DNA of 64,000 bases. It comes from Neospora caninum Liverpool. Lineage: Eukaryota; Apicomplexa; Conoidasida; Eucoccidiorida; Sarcocystidae. Where the stretch lies: the NCBI RefSeq assembly GCF_000208865.1, contig NC_018395.1, positions 2,077,920-2,141,919 on the forward strand, written 5' to 3'. The translations under genes and the position numbers were made by a program. Position 1 is the first letter of the stretch. The number at the start of each line of letters is the position of its first letter. The notes under the pieces are model-generated. The model had not been told where the DNA came from and did not search any database. It worked only from the letters and a program-made list of their open reading frames with translations. Positions 13,701-24,947 of this stretch are shown here, in pieces.

Positions 13701-16204
13701 AAAGGCTGGTCGCCTCCAGCTGGGCAGCCGGCGTCGGAAGTCGCCTGCAGCGGATGCGAGCCCGCGGCCTTGTTCGTCCGCGGAGCGAAGCGGCCGGTGC
13801 CATCGGCGTGTGCGGGTCCAGGAGTCGCGCTCGGCAACCCCTCGCCCTCCTGCCGTCGGTGTTTCTCAATCGCAGCTTGCAGGAGCTCCTGTTTCACACG
13901 CCCTGCGTCGACGAGCTGTTGAATGGCGAGCGAGCCTCGCGGAGTCCTCAGCAATTTCAGCAGCAACTCCATTTGCCTGCGAAGTAACCAGACGAGGAGA
14001 GACGGGGCCACGCACCGAGAGCAGATGAATCGCGAGGTCCAGTGGAAGAGTGCAAGGCACACCGCTGGCGAGGCGCGCGGGGAACGCTCTTTTGCAGGCA
14101 GCCCTCAGACGAAAAAAAAGAGCAACCGCGTCGGTGCACACACGCCAGTGAGGCACTACGAAGGGTTTCAGCAGCACATCTCGCGTCTACCCAGCGGCTG
14201 TGTGCTCGGCGCTCATCTCAGAACCTTGGGGAATCCCGCCCTGAAAAGCTACAGCGCACTTGAAACTCAAGACCGCATCTGAAGCACACTCCGTCGCCTC
14301 CCTCAACTCTTTCCCGAACTGTGTGCAGACCGGAAGAGTCTCCCGAATCGCCAGGGTCTCCTTACTTCTCGTACGACGGACTTCCCAGACCTCGAGGCTT
14401 TGAAGTGCCTGTCGCGTCGCTGGACGGCGCGCTCGCTCCAGCGGCTTCTGCTGGGGGCGATTTCACGTTCCCCGGCTGTCCCACTCTCGGCACCCCCACC
14501 CCCCAGCTGCCAGCCGCCGCCTCCACGTCGAGCCCCGGAGGCTGCTGAGGACGTCCTGCCGTTCCAACCCCTCCGTGCGGAAAGGGGAAAACGCCGGCTG
14601 CAGGGTTGCCTCGATCGGCCGCCTCATGCGCAGACGAGAAGAAATGGGCAGGCGCCTGCGTGGGGTGCGTTGCCGCATTATGCTCTGGAGCAGCCTGGTC
14701 CCCGTCCGCTGCAGGCGAATCCGCTGGCCACGAGGCCGCGGGGACGGAAGCACTCAAGTCGCCCAGCGGCGGCGCGTCGCGACTCCTCTGAGGATGCCCG
14801 TGGGGAACGGCCGGGCCACCGGGAGGAGGCGCCCTCTGTGGATCTCCCGCTGTCGCGCCGGACGGCGCTGCCTTTGGGGCAGGATGAGCCGCGCGGTTCC
14901 GCTTCTCTTCGGAGCCTTCAGCTTGCTGCGCTGCGAGGGCGTGTGCGCGTCGGAGGACTTCCTGCTGCTTGATCAACTGGTTCTTCTCCAACTCATGAAG
15001 CAACTGGTGCAGAGCCTTCGCCGGCATCTCGGATTCGATGCGGTACTTCTACAAAAACCGACAAGTTACGAAACGGGAAGGAAGCAGCACAGAGAAGGTT
15101 TCCCCGCCACGGAAAAAAAATGGCACCACTCTGGAAAATCGCGTGTTCACAGCACCTGTCGCGCTGAGCGGAAATCGACCGCCTACTCGTTCTCTACGCG
15201 GGACCGCTATTTCGTCTATACCACCCCCTGACATTGGCGCGGAGAGAGTGGTGCTGCAGAGAATGACCCGCGCGAAACTGGAGATACCGCCCCTGTTGGA
15301 AGCCACTGGCCGGCGTTCGCTGGACAAGTCTTCCGCCGAGTTTTTCGTCGGCGCGTCGCCTCACCTTGAATCTTTCGGGATTTTCCTCAGCCATCTGCCT
15401 GAGAAGAATAATGACGTGTCGTGGCTCCACTTGGATCTGGCCAGCGTTTCCCGATCGCGCGCCGACTCCTGAACTGTCGCTGCCCGTGCGCACCGCACCG
15501 GGCCGAGAGTTCTGCCTGGAGGGCTGCGGATAGGCAGCGGCCTGTGGATTGTCCTGCCGCCGTGAAGCCTGTGAACGCTGGCGAGCTGCGTCCTCGTACA
15601 GCTGTCCATTCACGTGGCCGCTCGCTTGCTGGCCGTCGAGCGGATGTCCGTGGGAGTGAAGCGCTGGGCCAGCGTGGTGCGGCAGCAGACCTTGGTGACC
15701 TGGGGCGGAGACGGAAGACCCGCGCAGCCCTGAAAACGCATGCGGCTGCGCCAAGGACTGTTGACTGGCAAGCATCCTCTGTTCATAAAAGTACTGCTCT
15801 AACGTTTGCTGGGGCTGACCCGGACGGAAGGCCGTCGTGGGCATTCTGTCATCCCGCCCAGTGCCCGTGTCCTGGTGCCCCAGAAGCTTTTGCGACACGT
15901 GGAACGCAGGATCCCCGCTGTGTGTCACGTGCTGTCTGGAGTCTGGCGCCGCGCGCACCGGGCCGCAGTCCGGCGGGGCCTCGTGCAGAGCCCCGCGCGC
16001 AAACGGATCAGCCCCATGGGGAAGATAGTGGGGCGTTTGCTGCACCAGATTTGGATTCTGCAAGGGCGCGTCGGGCTGCTGATGCGCCGCCTCTTGTGTG
16101 GAGTGGACTGGACGGTACGGACCTCGCTGCATCGAGACCACGTGGGCAGCGCCGTCATCGGAAGGATGCATATCAGAGGTTGCCGACGCCCTGCGAGTGC
16201 TCAC
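7782..16204 (-). CDS. Large multi-exon Gln/Pro/Ala-rich protein, function unknown
   Basis: Exons in transcript order: ~16204-15365, 15048-14366, 13976-12402, 11716-11383, 10820-10674, ~10273-9929, 8906-7782 (stop TAA 7784-7782). Each resolved junction keeps frame: RFK|KYRIESE (phase 0), SYE-K-QMELLL (phase 2), KDRL-R-AMAPS (phase 2), SDRQL|VDRLRK (phase 0), EFAK|LQLIEM (phase 0). Order of segments: Gln/His/Pro-rich N terminus; helices ALHQLLHELEKNQL and LVDAGRVKQELLQAAIEKH; a long disordered middle; FSIKQDIGELQAFF; a basic coiled coil; KVQKAKQEQLEAQRREA; a Gly/Ala/Ser-rich acidic tail ending DGEGEDEFI. Two related Leu-Phe-Gly motifs occur, DSLSALFGPAP and DSLADLFGGAR. There is no signal peptide or membrane span. 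The true 5' end and the start of the exon near 10.27 kb are unresolved. A scaffold or RNP-type protein is possible but only a guess. Confidence 0.6.
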
Positions 16205-17924
16205 TGCCCGCAGGGCACCGGCTCCTGCATGGAAAACGCCGGGAGTTTATCGAGCGCTTCCTAGGCCGCCTCGACCAGCAGGAGCGCTCGCGCTCGGTAT
16301 GTGTATGCCGCTGGCGAGAGGGGAGACGCTGTACGCAGAGATCTCTTAGACGCCGGAAAACGTACTAAAGCAGACGGGAACAGGGCCAGAGGCGAAAGGA
16401 ATGCGTAGCTGGCACGCACTCGCCTCAGGCGGCCTTCCTCCGCCGGGGAAAAGAGGCGACGTTTCCCCGCAACCGCAGTCTCAAGATCTGACGAAGACGA
16501 CGATTTCCGGTGTCTGTCTGGGAGTCACAGTCCCTCGTAAAGCAGCGCAAACACCATCCTTCTGTAGAGGCGTGGTGAAGATCGAGTGGCAACCGACGAA
16601 ACCCGGTGAAAATGGGAACGATCCAGTGACTGCCGTCGCGCGCGTCCTTCATCAACTGACGTAGCGTATGCTCGGTGTGGCCTTGCACCCGCTCAGTCCC
16701 TTTGAAAAGACATGTCCGGAAGAAAGGACAAAAAAGAGAGAATTCGGAGACGTGGAACGATGGCCAGGAATGCTGAATGACTCGAGCAATTCGTGGCCGA
16801 GGCGCCCGGTTCACTTGCACAGGAGCCTGAGCTGTCGTATACAGGACGGTCGGTTGGACACAGCCTCGTAAAGCAGCACGGCAATTTTTTTGAAGCTCTG
16901 CGCAGTCAGGATAACACACCGGGCTCGACTGCACACTTGCCCAGTAAAAAAGGGGAGCCTTGTCTCGAGTGTAGCTCCGCAAGCTCTTACCGACGAAAAG
17001 CCCCCTGCCACTAACGCACGCGCATTTCCACGAGGCACACCAAAACTATGAAGGAAGCCGCTGCCACACACAACCACGTATGAGCATGCAAGAAAGAACG
17101 AGCCCATGTAACCCCTTTGAATGCCTGATTAACGTCACTATGCGGGTTTCGAAAACGACAGTCTTCTGCCATGGGTTTCCTCTTTCCAATAAAAAGTGAA
17201 ATAGACGGACCTCCCCGGCAAGTCGGTGGATAAGCTGGCGGGACAGGTCGCATGCGCGAAGCCACATCGTGCCGTCAACGACGTGGCCGGGCAAACCGCG
17301 CAAGCATTAGCTAAGAGAGGTGTAAGCTGAACGGAGTCATTGCGTAGGTACATCTGTTCTGAAATATCCCGATCTAGTTCACATGTATCATCGGCGTGAC
17401 ACGGATTTGCAACTGGTGTTGTGCGCGATTTCGTGCACACTCTGCTGCCTTCTGTGTATGAGGTTGGTCAGCGTTTCCTCTCTGCCGAGCCAGCGTTCTG
17501 CCAAGGTGGAAAAGCGGGATCGGCGCCCTGTACGACTGTAGATGCAACAGTGTCTTGTACAATTCCGACTACCTGATGCGCTTCGTGGCTCTGTCTTTGA
17601 TCTGCAAGCGCCGTGTCCGTTCTGGGACTCGATGAATGACCCCGCGATAAGTTGTCGCATTTGCGTCGGTCCGTCCCCTGCCTAGATGGAGTTAGACGGA
17701 ACAATGTCTGCTACACATTTGCCTGCTTATGTTGCGACCTGCCGATTTCTGACGGAGAGATGGCAAGAGACACGTATACCATCCTTGCTACACGGAAAAC
17801 GAAGCCTCGGATGGTGTATCTATTAAGGGGAAGAGCGGCAAGCAGTTCCGCAAGGCCAGCCCCTGTCTACAGCTAGGCTCGGACTCCCAGCCAGACCTGT
17901 TATGGTGTACATTTTCCAAGAAGA
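16205..17924. other. Intergenic region between divergent genes
   Basis: This holds the presumed promoters and 5' leaders of the minus-strand gene below and the transporter above. The longest ORF (16425-16982, minus) has no domain or plausible composition. A polypyrimidine-AG just upstream of 16224 (minus sense) suggests the large gene may have a further 5' exon here. Confidence 0.45.
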
Positions 17925-20067
17925 ATGGCTCCCCTAAAACCTTCTCGGGGCCATCGAACTTTCCTCCCGCTCTCGGCCTCCCGAATCGCTCATCGGCTGC
18001 CGGCCCTGGAACTGAGCGTAGGGCGAGATGGCGACGCCCCAGCCACACAAGAAAAAGTGTCCACCGACACAGGGGGTCACCGTATCCTCCACAGAGTGTC
18101 TTGCCTGCATGCTGCCTGCATCAGTTTCACCGTCTGCATATGGTATACTTCCAGTCTGATCCTCACGGCGGCAAATAAATTCATGTTCGATACGCTGCAG
18201 ATACCGCTTCCCTTGTCTGTCACCTTCCTTCACTTCTCCTTCACCTCACTGATTCTGCGCCTTTGCTTCTGCGCCTTCCCCAGCCTCCTTCCACCCCTGC
18301 CTTGTTTACCTCTGTCGTCGCTCCTTTCTGTGGTTGCACCGATGGCCGTTCTCGCGGCAGCCGACGTTGCCCTAACTAATTTCTCGTACCACTTGATTCC
18401 CATCAGCACGCTCACGCTCATCAAGTCGTCTCTCGTCTTCTTCACCTACATTCTGTCAATCGCATATGGTAAGTGGAAGATGGTGTGTCCGATGGTAGTT
18501 AGCTTTTGACGTTCCTGCCGTAGACAGCAAAATGCTGCAGTTGGATCCCTAATTCCTCCAACAGGCCCTGAACAGATGACCCCGCTCTCTCCTCCTTCTT
18601 CAGGCTTGGAACGGTTCAGATTGGGCATATTTGCGACCATGGTAAGAGTGAAGGCTTCCGATTGCGATGCGTAAACACGTAATGCCCATGCGTACCAGGT
18701 GTTTGGAGGATGCGTCTGTTGCAGCCCATATTGGCCGGAAATTTCGTGTTTGTTTCCACTCAGGTGGTCATAATGGGGAGCATCTGTGTCACGGTCCCCA
18801 AAATGGAAGTGAAAAAGTTTTTCGGGTAAGGAATATGCTGGTCTCTCCTCGTGTACGGCTGCGCTCACGTGCGAAGGTGCCTCACCTTTTTGGAAAGCTG
18901 ACACGTTTAAGTGGGACCAGTCTGATTTGCGCCGGATCGTTTCGCATGCTTCTGTACTCAGGGTTGCGGTCGCCTTCGGAGCCGTCATTGTTGGCGCCCT
19001 GAGATGGGTGCTGGTACATCGGGCCTTCAAACGCTACCCGAGTCTCTCAATCATACAACTCTTACTCCTCATGCAGCCCTTGGCAAGCATCGCGCTGTCT
19101 CCCTTAGTCGTTTTTTATGAAATTCCTGCATTCCTAAGTAAGGACGCTTTCCAGAATGTGAAGTCATGAGACTCAAACCCCGTCGGCCCTTCTTGGATTA
19201 GCCCCCGGGCGTGCCGAGGATGCGTAGCTGAAACGAGTACACCCAATCTAGCATAGACTATGGCAGCGGTGTGTGGTGTGTTTCTGTGTATTAGGTTCTC
19301 TGGCAGATGCTTTTGATCCTTCAAAACTGTTCGCAGCCGCCGTCGTTACGGCATTAGGCGTGGGGGTCGCGGTTGCGGTCGTTTTTTCTGAGTTCCGTCT
19401 TGTTGGTAAGTGCGATTTGTGCCAGCAGGTGCGAACCCAGTCAAGATTGTGAGTGAGTATGTGTTTCACATCTTAGTGTATTGTGTGTTGGGCGACTGCT
19501 TCAGGTCTCACGTCGTCGGTATCGCTCTGCGTGGCGGGTGTGGGGAAAGAAGTGTTGACAATCCTGATGTCCGTGGTAAGTTTTTCATTCTGACGTAGTA
19601 GATGGATACCTCCTCTGGTCCGTTTCAGTTGGTGAAATGGTCAGTCACTCGAAATGGAGTTGACCGTACGTTTACTGGGCATGCTTGCGTACCCTGCGCA
19701 GGTGATCTTCGGCGAAGTCCTGTCACCGGTTGTCCTTCTCGGAACCCGTAAGTAATTTCCTATAGTTCTCTCACTGGCGGCATGGGCACATAATCTGAAG
19801 GAGCTGCAAATGGCGTTTCGGAGTGTGTTTCTTCTCGCCCCAACAGTCGCTGGCGGGGATCTCTATCTAAAATCGAATTTGTGTATGTGTGTTGTTCGGC
19901 CGTATCTGTGTATTGTGTTCTACTCAGTGTCTTCGATCGCGGGAATACTTTTCTATTGTTGGTTGAGATACAAAGAGTCCTCTTCAGGAGCTCGAAGGAC
20001 CAGCGAGGCAAGGCGGTTTTCTCCAAAAGATGTTGACGAAGCTCAACAGATAATGGAAAACCAATAA
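17925..20067 (+). CDS. Drug/metabolite-superfamily transporter, TPT / SLC35C2-like
   Basis: Eight exons: 17925-18468, 18604-18641, 18764-18825, 18962-19137, 19295-19405, 19505-19575, 19702-19747, 19928-20067. All phases match and the sum is 1,188 nt (395 residues). After about 70 variable residues the first helix carries IWYTSSLILTAANKFMFD, the TPT-family N-terminal signature. Later come DVALTNFSY and TLIKSSLVFF, GALRWVLVHRAF (the Arg-Trp motif of nucleotide-sugar/TPT transporters), a QPLASIAL segment, FSEFRLVGLTSSVSL followed by GVGKEVLTILMS, and a final GTLSSIAGILFYCWLRYKE. The whole order resembles SLC35C2 more than plastid triose-phosphate translocators. Family members exchange phosphorylated sugars or nucleotide sugars across Golgi, ER or plastid membranes; the substrate here cannot be read from the sequence. 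The 3' end is followed by a short gap and the 74-bp repeats. About ten membrane helices are expected. Confidence 0.88.
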
Positions 20068-20320
20068 AGCAGGTTGTTTGCTGGGATTTTGGGCAATGGC
20101 GTGCGGACAGGGTGGTTATATTATCGCTGCTGACTCGGTATCGAACAGTATCCGCGGCCAAGGAGCGGACTGTTCAGAGGCGGATACAACTCTAGTGAGT
20201 TTTGAGCTGTTATGCATGTGTTGGTCGTGTCGCGTTTCTGTGCGGCGTTTCTCTTGTGGCGAGCAGACAGGCACAGCAAATTTGTTTTTCCAATCTCTTG
20301 TCTGTTATTGTTTGGGGCTG

Positions 20321-20540
20321 TTCAACTGGTAGGCTTTGTGGTTTGACAAGAGGGTTTTCAGTAAGGCTCTCGCTCTGGATGCGTTTTCTGCCTATTCAAC
20401 TGGTAGGCTTTGTGGTTTGACAAGAGGGTTTTCAGTAAGGCTCTCGCTCTGGATGCGTTTTCTGCCTATTCAACTGGTAGGCTTTGTGGTTTGACAAGAG
20501 GGTTTTCAGTAAGGCTCTCGCTCTGGATGCGTTTTCTGCA
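20321..20540 (+). repeat. Tandem repeat, 74-bp unit, about three copies
   Basis: Copies begin at 20321, 20395 and 20469 (ttcaactggtaggctttgtg...). The unit is 74 bp and the copies look essentially identical through 20540. It lies 3' of the transporter gene. Short ORFs across it are products of the repeat, not genes. Confidence 0.93.
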
Positions 20541-22546
20541 CCGCGTTCTATGGGCTCCACCCTCACATCCCAGATACTGTAACCGAATTTGTCGTTTATT
20601 CAATGAGGCTTCACAGCCAGTATGATTTACCTTGAAGTCCTCCCGGGGCACCAGTTCGTCGAAGTCTCCGGCGGGGCAACTGGGAATGCCACATGCCGTA
20701 TAGCACACATCGCCAGGTCTCATCTACAAACACGGGAGTCCAGTTGCGGTACCAGAAGCAAACTCACTTCGTGCTTACACTAGTTGCAGCATTATCAGGG
20801 CACTCAGGATTTGCAGTTTTTGACAAGCTGCACAAGAACCGCCTTTCCTTCAGCGCACACCCTGAAAAATGAAGGAGCGTCAATCTGAAAAGTGTTAAGG
20901 GCGCCTGTTGTCTGTCATACCTTCGTAACCGGGGGTGGTCGCCTTGAATGGCATTGCAGGGACACTCAAAAGGCGCTGCCATGCTTTAAACCGGTTATCG
21001 CATGCAATTGCCACGCTAATCTGCATGATGCTTCCTACTTTCAGCTTGGCCACTACATTTTGCCTTCGATTCCGTTTCCGAGCATGAAGACCAACACACG
21101 GTGGAAGCGGTTGCAGACTCCGGCTGTCTCGAATCGAATGTACACAGGTGGTGCTGGGAAACTGACAATCGCGTTCCTACTTACAATGTGTTCGCTGCAT
21201 AGAGGTATGGCATGACCCGTGGTGCTACCCGTATCTATGCTACATCCATGCTATAGGTAGAAAATCACGACCCGTGACCGTGACGGTAGACCGACCTTGA
21301 AAACCGTTGGAAGCGAAACCCAACAGCCGTATGCATTAGAGCACAGCAGCACCACACGAGAAGCGAGAGATGGCCCTCCATTTTGCCGGTCAGTGGACGT
21401 CTTAGCCAAAAGTGTGGATCCTTCGTGATGTAAGGGGCATAGGAAAAAGAGGCTGTGGTGTACAGACAGGGCACCGGTTCCAAGAAACAACCCTATTTGG
21501 GCCGACAGCTCCTCTGGGAGGAAGCCAGCAGGCGATGCTCACGTTTGTGACTGACAACCCTTTGCACTGCTACACAGTTCATGCTGTGGTACACACTGCC
21601 TTCGACATCGGCAAGCGCGGCACCCCCGGGTAAAGGGTTCCTCCCTATTGCACAGGTAACGCCACAACCCAGCCACCGCGTAACCGTCTGGGGCCTAGAA
21701 TGCTGCTATGACAATCCATATGGTGACAAAAATTTGACCATCGCCCATCGTGTGTCAGCATTAATTCTTGAATTATCAGCTTTACTTGGTGTCACATAGC
21801 TGGCGGGGACGAGCACGGTTGCCGCGGAAGATCGTACTAGTTCCTTAAACGTTTGAAATATCCACATCCCCTAAGGTTCTTCGAGGGCGCATAGACACGT
21901 GATCTCATCAAACAGGAAAAATACTGTCGTCTGTTTCCAGACGCATGCGCTGGTCCACTCACTTTCCTCCCGGTTGACCGCGCAGCTACTTTCCGAAACG
22001 GCACTTAAAAGAGCCACTAATAATTTGGCTGTCCCCCCGTCCTAGTAGTATGGATTCTGGCACCAAAGGATCGCATTGCACGGACTGCCACATTAGCATG
22101 CGCAGTCAAATCTAAGAATAGCCTGTACTACAGCTGTACGCTTTTCTGCAGCTGTTGCGGTTGCATGTATTACGGGTACCGTTGTTGCTCTGCTACAGAG
22201 CCTTTCTGTGCGTGCTTTGCGATGCAAACGGTATTCGTCTCTACGTACGCTAGAGGTCAACTGCTGCAATTTTACGCAATTGCATGCGCCTGCGATCCGA
22301 ACCAGGATACTGTTGGCGGCGGAGGCCCCACATGCCGCACGCAGCCTGACAAAACGTCGGTTGGTTTCGGTGTACCCGCACCCCACCGCACGTGTCCTTT
22401 CCCTGCTTGCAACTTGGACCCTCTTGTTCGCGCTGTCGCTGAATTATTCCTTTCGTCTTTCCAAGCAAGTGTGGCTCGTGCGGAGAGCACACTGTTTTCC
22501 GTTTTCCATCGTTGCTTGAAGTGCTCCTCTACCGCAGACAGCAAAA
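20541..22546. other. Intergenic region and RPS3A promoter
   Basis: No gene is supported. Short ORFs overlap on both strands without domains. The last few hundred bases before 22547 form the promoter and leader of RPS3A, including the TGCATGCG element listed separately. Confidence 0.5.
22281..22288 (+). promoter_or_regulatory. Candidate ribosomal-protein promoter element TGCATGCG
   Basis: TGCATGCG lies 259 bases upstream of the RPS3A start codon. I recall a YGCATGCR element reported in Toxoplasma ribosomal protein promoters; this site fits that pattern. The match is short and could be chance, and no second expected element was seen. Confidence 0.35.
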
Positions 22547-23944
22547 ATGGCGATCGGAAAGAATAAGCGGATGAGCAAGGGAAAGAAGGGGGGCAAGAAG
22601 AAGATTGGTGATCCCTTCTTGAAGAAGGAGTGGTATGACCTGAAGGCCCCCACCCTTTTCAACGTCAGGAATTTTGGAAAGACCCTCGTGACAAAATCTC
22701 AAGGGACCAGTAAGCGATCGCGCATCGAATCTGCGGGGAGATTACAAGCCGCGGACTCGCGTGTGTACTCCAGACGCCGTTCTCTTCTGCTGGGAAAAGA
22801 ATAATGAAATGGTATCAAAATCAGTGTCACCACATGTACGCTTACAAACATATCGCGTTTTTTGACAGAGCTGGGTATGCCCTTTGAAAGGCGCAGAGTT
22901 TTTTGTGAGCGTCCTTCGCTGCTGTGGGCGTACTTTTAACGCGCATGCTTTGATGGTCTGTGATGCAGCACAACCAACGGCAGACTCGCTCTTTCGAGCA
23001 ATGTAAAACAGCGAATCCGGTATCGTGTTGCTTTTCTGTTATCAGAGTTGGCCGTTGATGGTCTTCGCGGACGCGTTTACGAGGTGAATTTGGCGGATCT
23101 GAACAATGATGAAGATCAGGGTTTCAGGAAGATCAAGCTGTGCTGCGAAGATATTCAGGGCAGAAACTGCTTGACTGACTTCCACGGAATGGACATGACT
23201 CGTGATAAGATCTGCTCTCTGGTCCGCAAATGCCACTCGTTGATTGAGGCATTCGTTGACGTGACGACGTTGGACGGCTACACTTTGAGGATGTTCTGCA
23301 TTGGCTTCACCAAGAGGAGGTGAGTGTTAAATTGGCAGCGTGAGATCCCCCTGCATTGCCTGCATCACTCCTCGAAAGCCGTTTTCCGCAAATGTGTCAG
23401 TCTTTTCCGACACCCATGTTTGGGTATCTGGGTACTGTATGTACTTTCCACTGCAGACCGGACCAGGTGAAGAGCACTTGCTACGCACAAACGTCCCAGA
23501 TCCGAGCCATCCGCAAGAAGATGATGACCATCATGTCTGCGGAGGCGTCCAAATGCCAACTGCGCGACCTCGTCAAGAAGTTCATCCCTGAATCGATCGG
23601 CAAGGACATCGAAAATGCTTGCAAGGGCATTTTCCCCCTTCAGAACGTGTTTATTCGCAAGGTGAAAATGCTGAAGAAGCCGAAGTTCGACCGTAAGTCA
23701 TTCTCACAGATACGCTACCGTTCTCTCTCTTCGTGCGTTGCACGGATCGGCGTCTCCCGTTTAAGCAGCTGGGTAGCCAGGGAGGCTGTGCTGCCGGTTC
23801 ATTCTCATGTTTTCTGTGTGTTGATTGTGTGCTGCAGTCACCAAGCTCATGGAGCTCCATGGTGAAGTCGAAGACGTCGGCAGGAAGGTCCAGGCAGAGT
23901 CCGGCGAAGCCCAGAATACTTTGACAGCGGAGACCAAGGCTTGA
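22547..23944 (+). CDS. RPS3A: 40S ribosomal protein S3a (eS1)
   Basis: Four exons: 22547-22709, 23046-23319, 23457-23692, 23838-23944, summing to 780 nt (259 residues), the usual eS1 length. Phases are 1, 2 and 1 and all join cleanly. The protein opens [19 protein letters not shown] and contains the family landmarks [81 protein letters not shown] and [20 protein letters not shown]. It ends in an acidic helix with LTAETKA. eS1 is a structural protein of the small ribosomal subunit near the mRNA exit and eIF3 contact region. Start context is good and only one in-frame ATG begins the conserved N terminus. Nothing is missing or broken. Confidence 0.98.
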
Positions 23945-24947
23945 ACTGTTCCATGTTGAACAGTTCGTTCGACAAACGGCCATGTTACTGTTTTGTGGTT
24001 CTCACAAGGAGGACGCTCGTGCGTGCTAATTATTGCCGTACAGTCCGCTTGTGGTGGCATGCCAAACCTAGTTCATGAGTGTACTTTTTCTATTCCTCTA
24101 CAACTTTCCCTGCAACAATGGGCCACTCTACAGACAGTGGATGTGCCCTTGCTGAGCTACGTACGGAGACCGTCTGATTTCGCATTGGAGGTCTGCTGCG
24201 TACGAAAGGTCTTACGCTCTGTTAGCTTGAACTACACAAGTTGACTGCTGCATTGCCGCAGCCAATCGCCAGAAAGATCGCGTTCAGTCGTGCACGGCAA
24301 TCAGCATAGTGAGCTACTTTGCACACACTCATGCTCGGTCTGGTCCGCGTAATGCTTGGGTACAGCATCTGTGGAACTATGGGACTCTAAAGCTGTAGAC
24401 CGCCAAAACCGGGTGTTCCTGCTAATTGAGGTGCTCGCGTACATAGTATCGGACTACACCTAGGAAAAATGTCACCTTATCGATGCCTCGCCAGGAGAGA
24501 ACGCAAAAAGGCATTATTTTACCATAGTTTATAGCATCCCTTCAAACAGTGTCTCAACATACAGTTCGTTTGCATCTCACCGCTGACCCGTGGCGCGGCA
24601 TCGAGGGGCCTTCAGCATCCATCGACGCTTTATTCCCCTAGAACGCCCGTCACACCCATTAAGCGGTAGGGCAATTGAGGTCCTGTACAAAAGCTTGAGG
24701 CTTCACTTGAAGTCACTATGAATGGAACGAACATCTGATTCAAAGAGGAATTCCCAGCTCCAATAGCCTTTTTAGACTAGCCCCGCGAGCGCTTCGTGCG
24801 AGCTACCAAAGACTTCGGAATGAACCGCTTTGAGCCACTTCCCTAGTTGGTGACGGAAGCGGGAGGCGACCCCCAAACGGTAAACTGACGGGCCGAGAGA
24901 ACCACGATTGTGGTTGGCCCCCTCTCGGCAGCAGGAACATCAGCAAT
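23945..24947. other. Convergent 3' intergenic region, RPS3A and LSM12
   Basis: RPS3A (plus) and LSM12 (minus) point towards each other across this stretch, which should hold both 3' untranslated regions and polyadenylation sites. No ORF with coding character was seen. Confidence 0.5.

Noticed and set aside
12695..13922. Plus-strand ORFs of 225 and 263 residues
   Set aside because: Both are antisense to the long minus-strand exon 12402-13976, whose frame joins its neighbours in phase.
16425..16982. 185-residue minus-strand ORF upstream of the large gene
   Set aside because: Composition is not protein-like and it does not join in phase to the first recognised exon.
19810..19927. Extension of the last transporter exon upstream to 19810
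   Set aside because: The frame is open, but starting the exon at 19928 gives the family-consistent GTLSSIAGILFY junction in phase, with a good acceptor.
20202..20625. Short ORFs in the 74-bp repeats
   Set aside because: They arise from the repeat itself and have no start context, domain or splice support.
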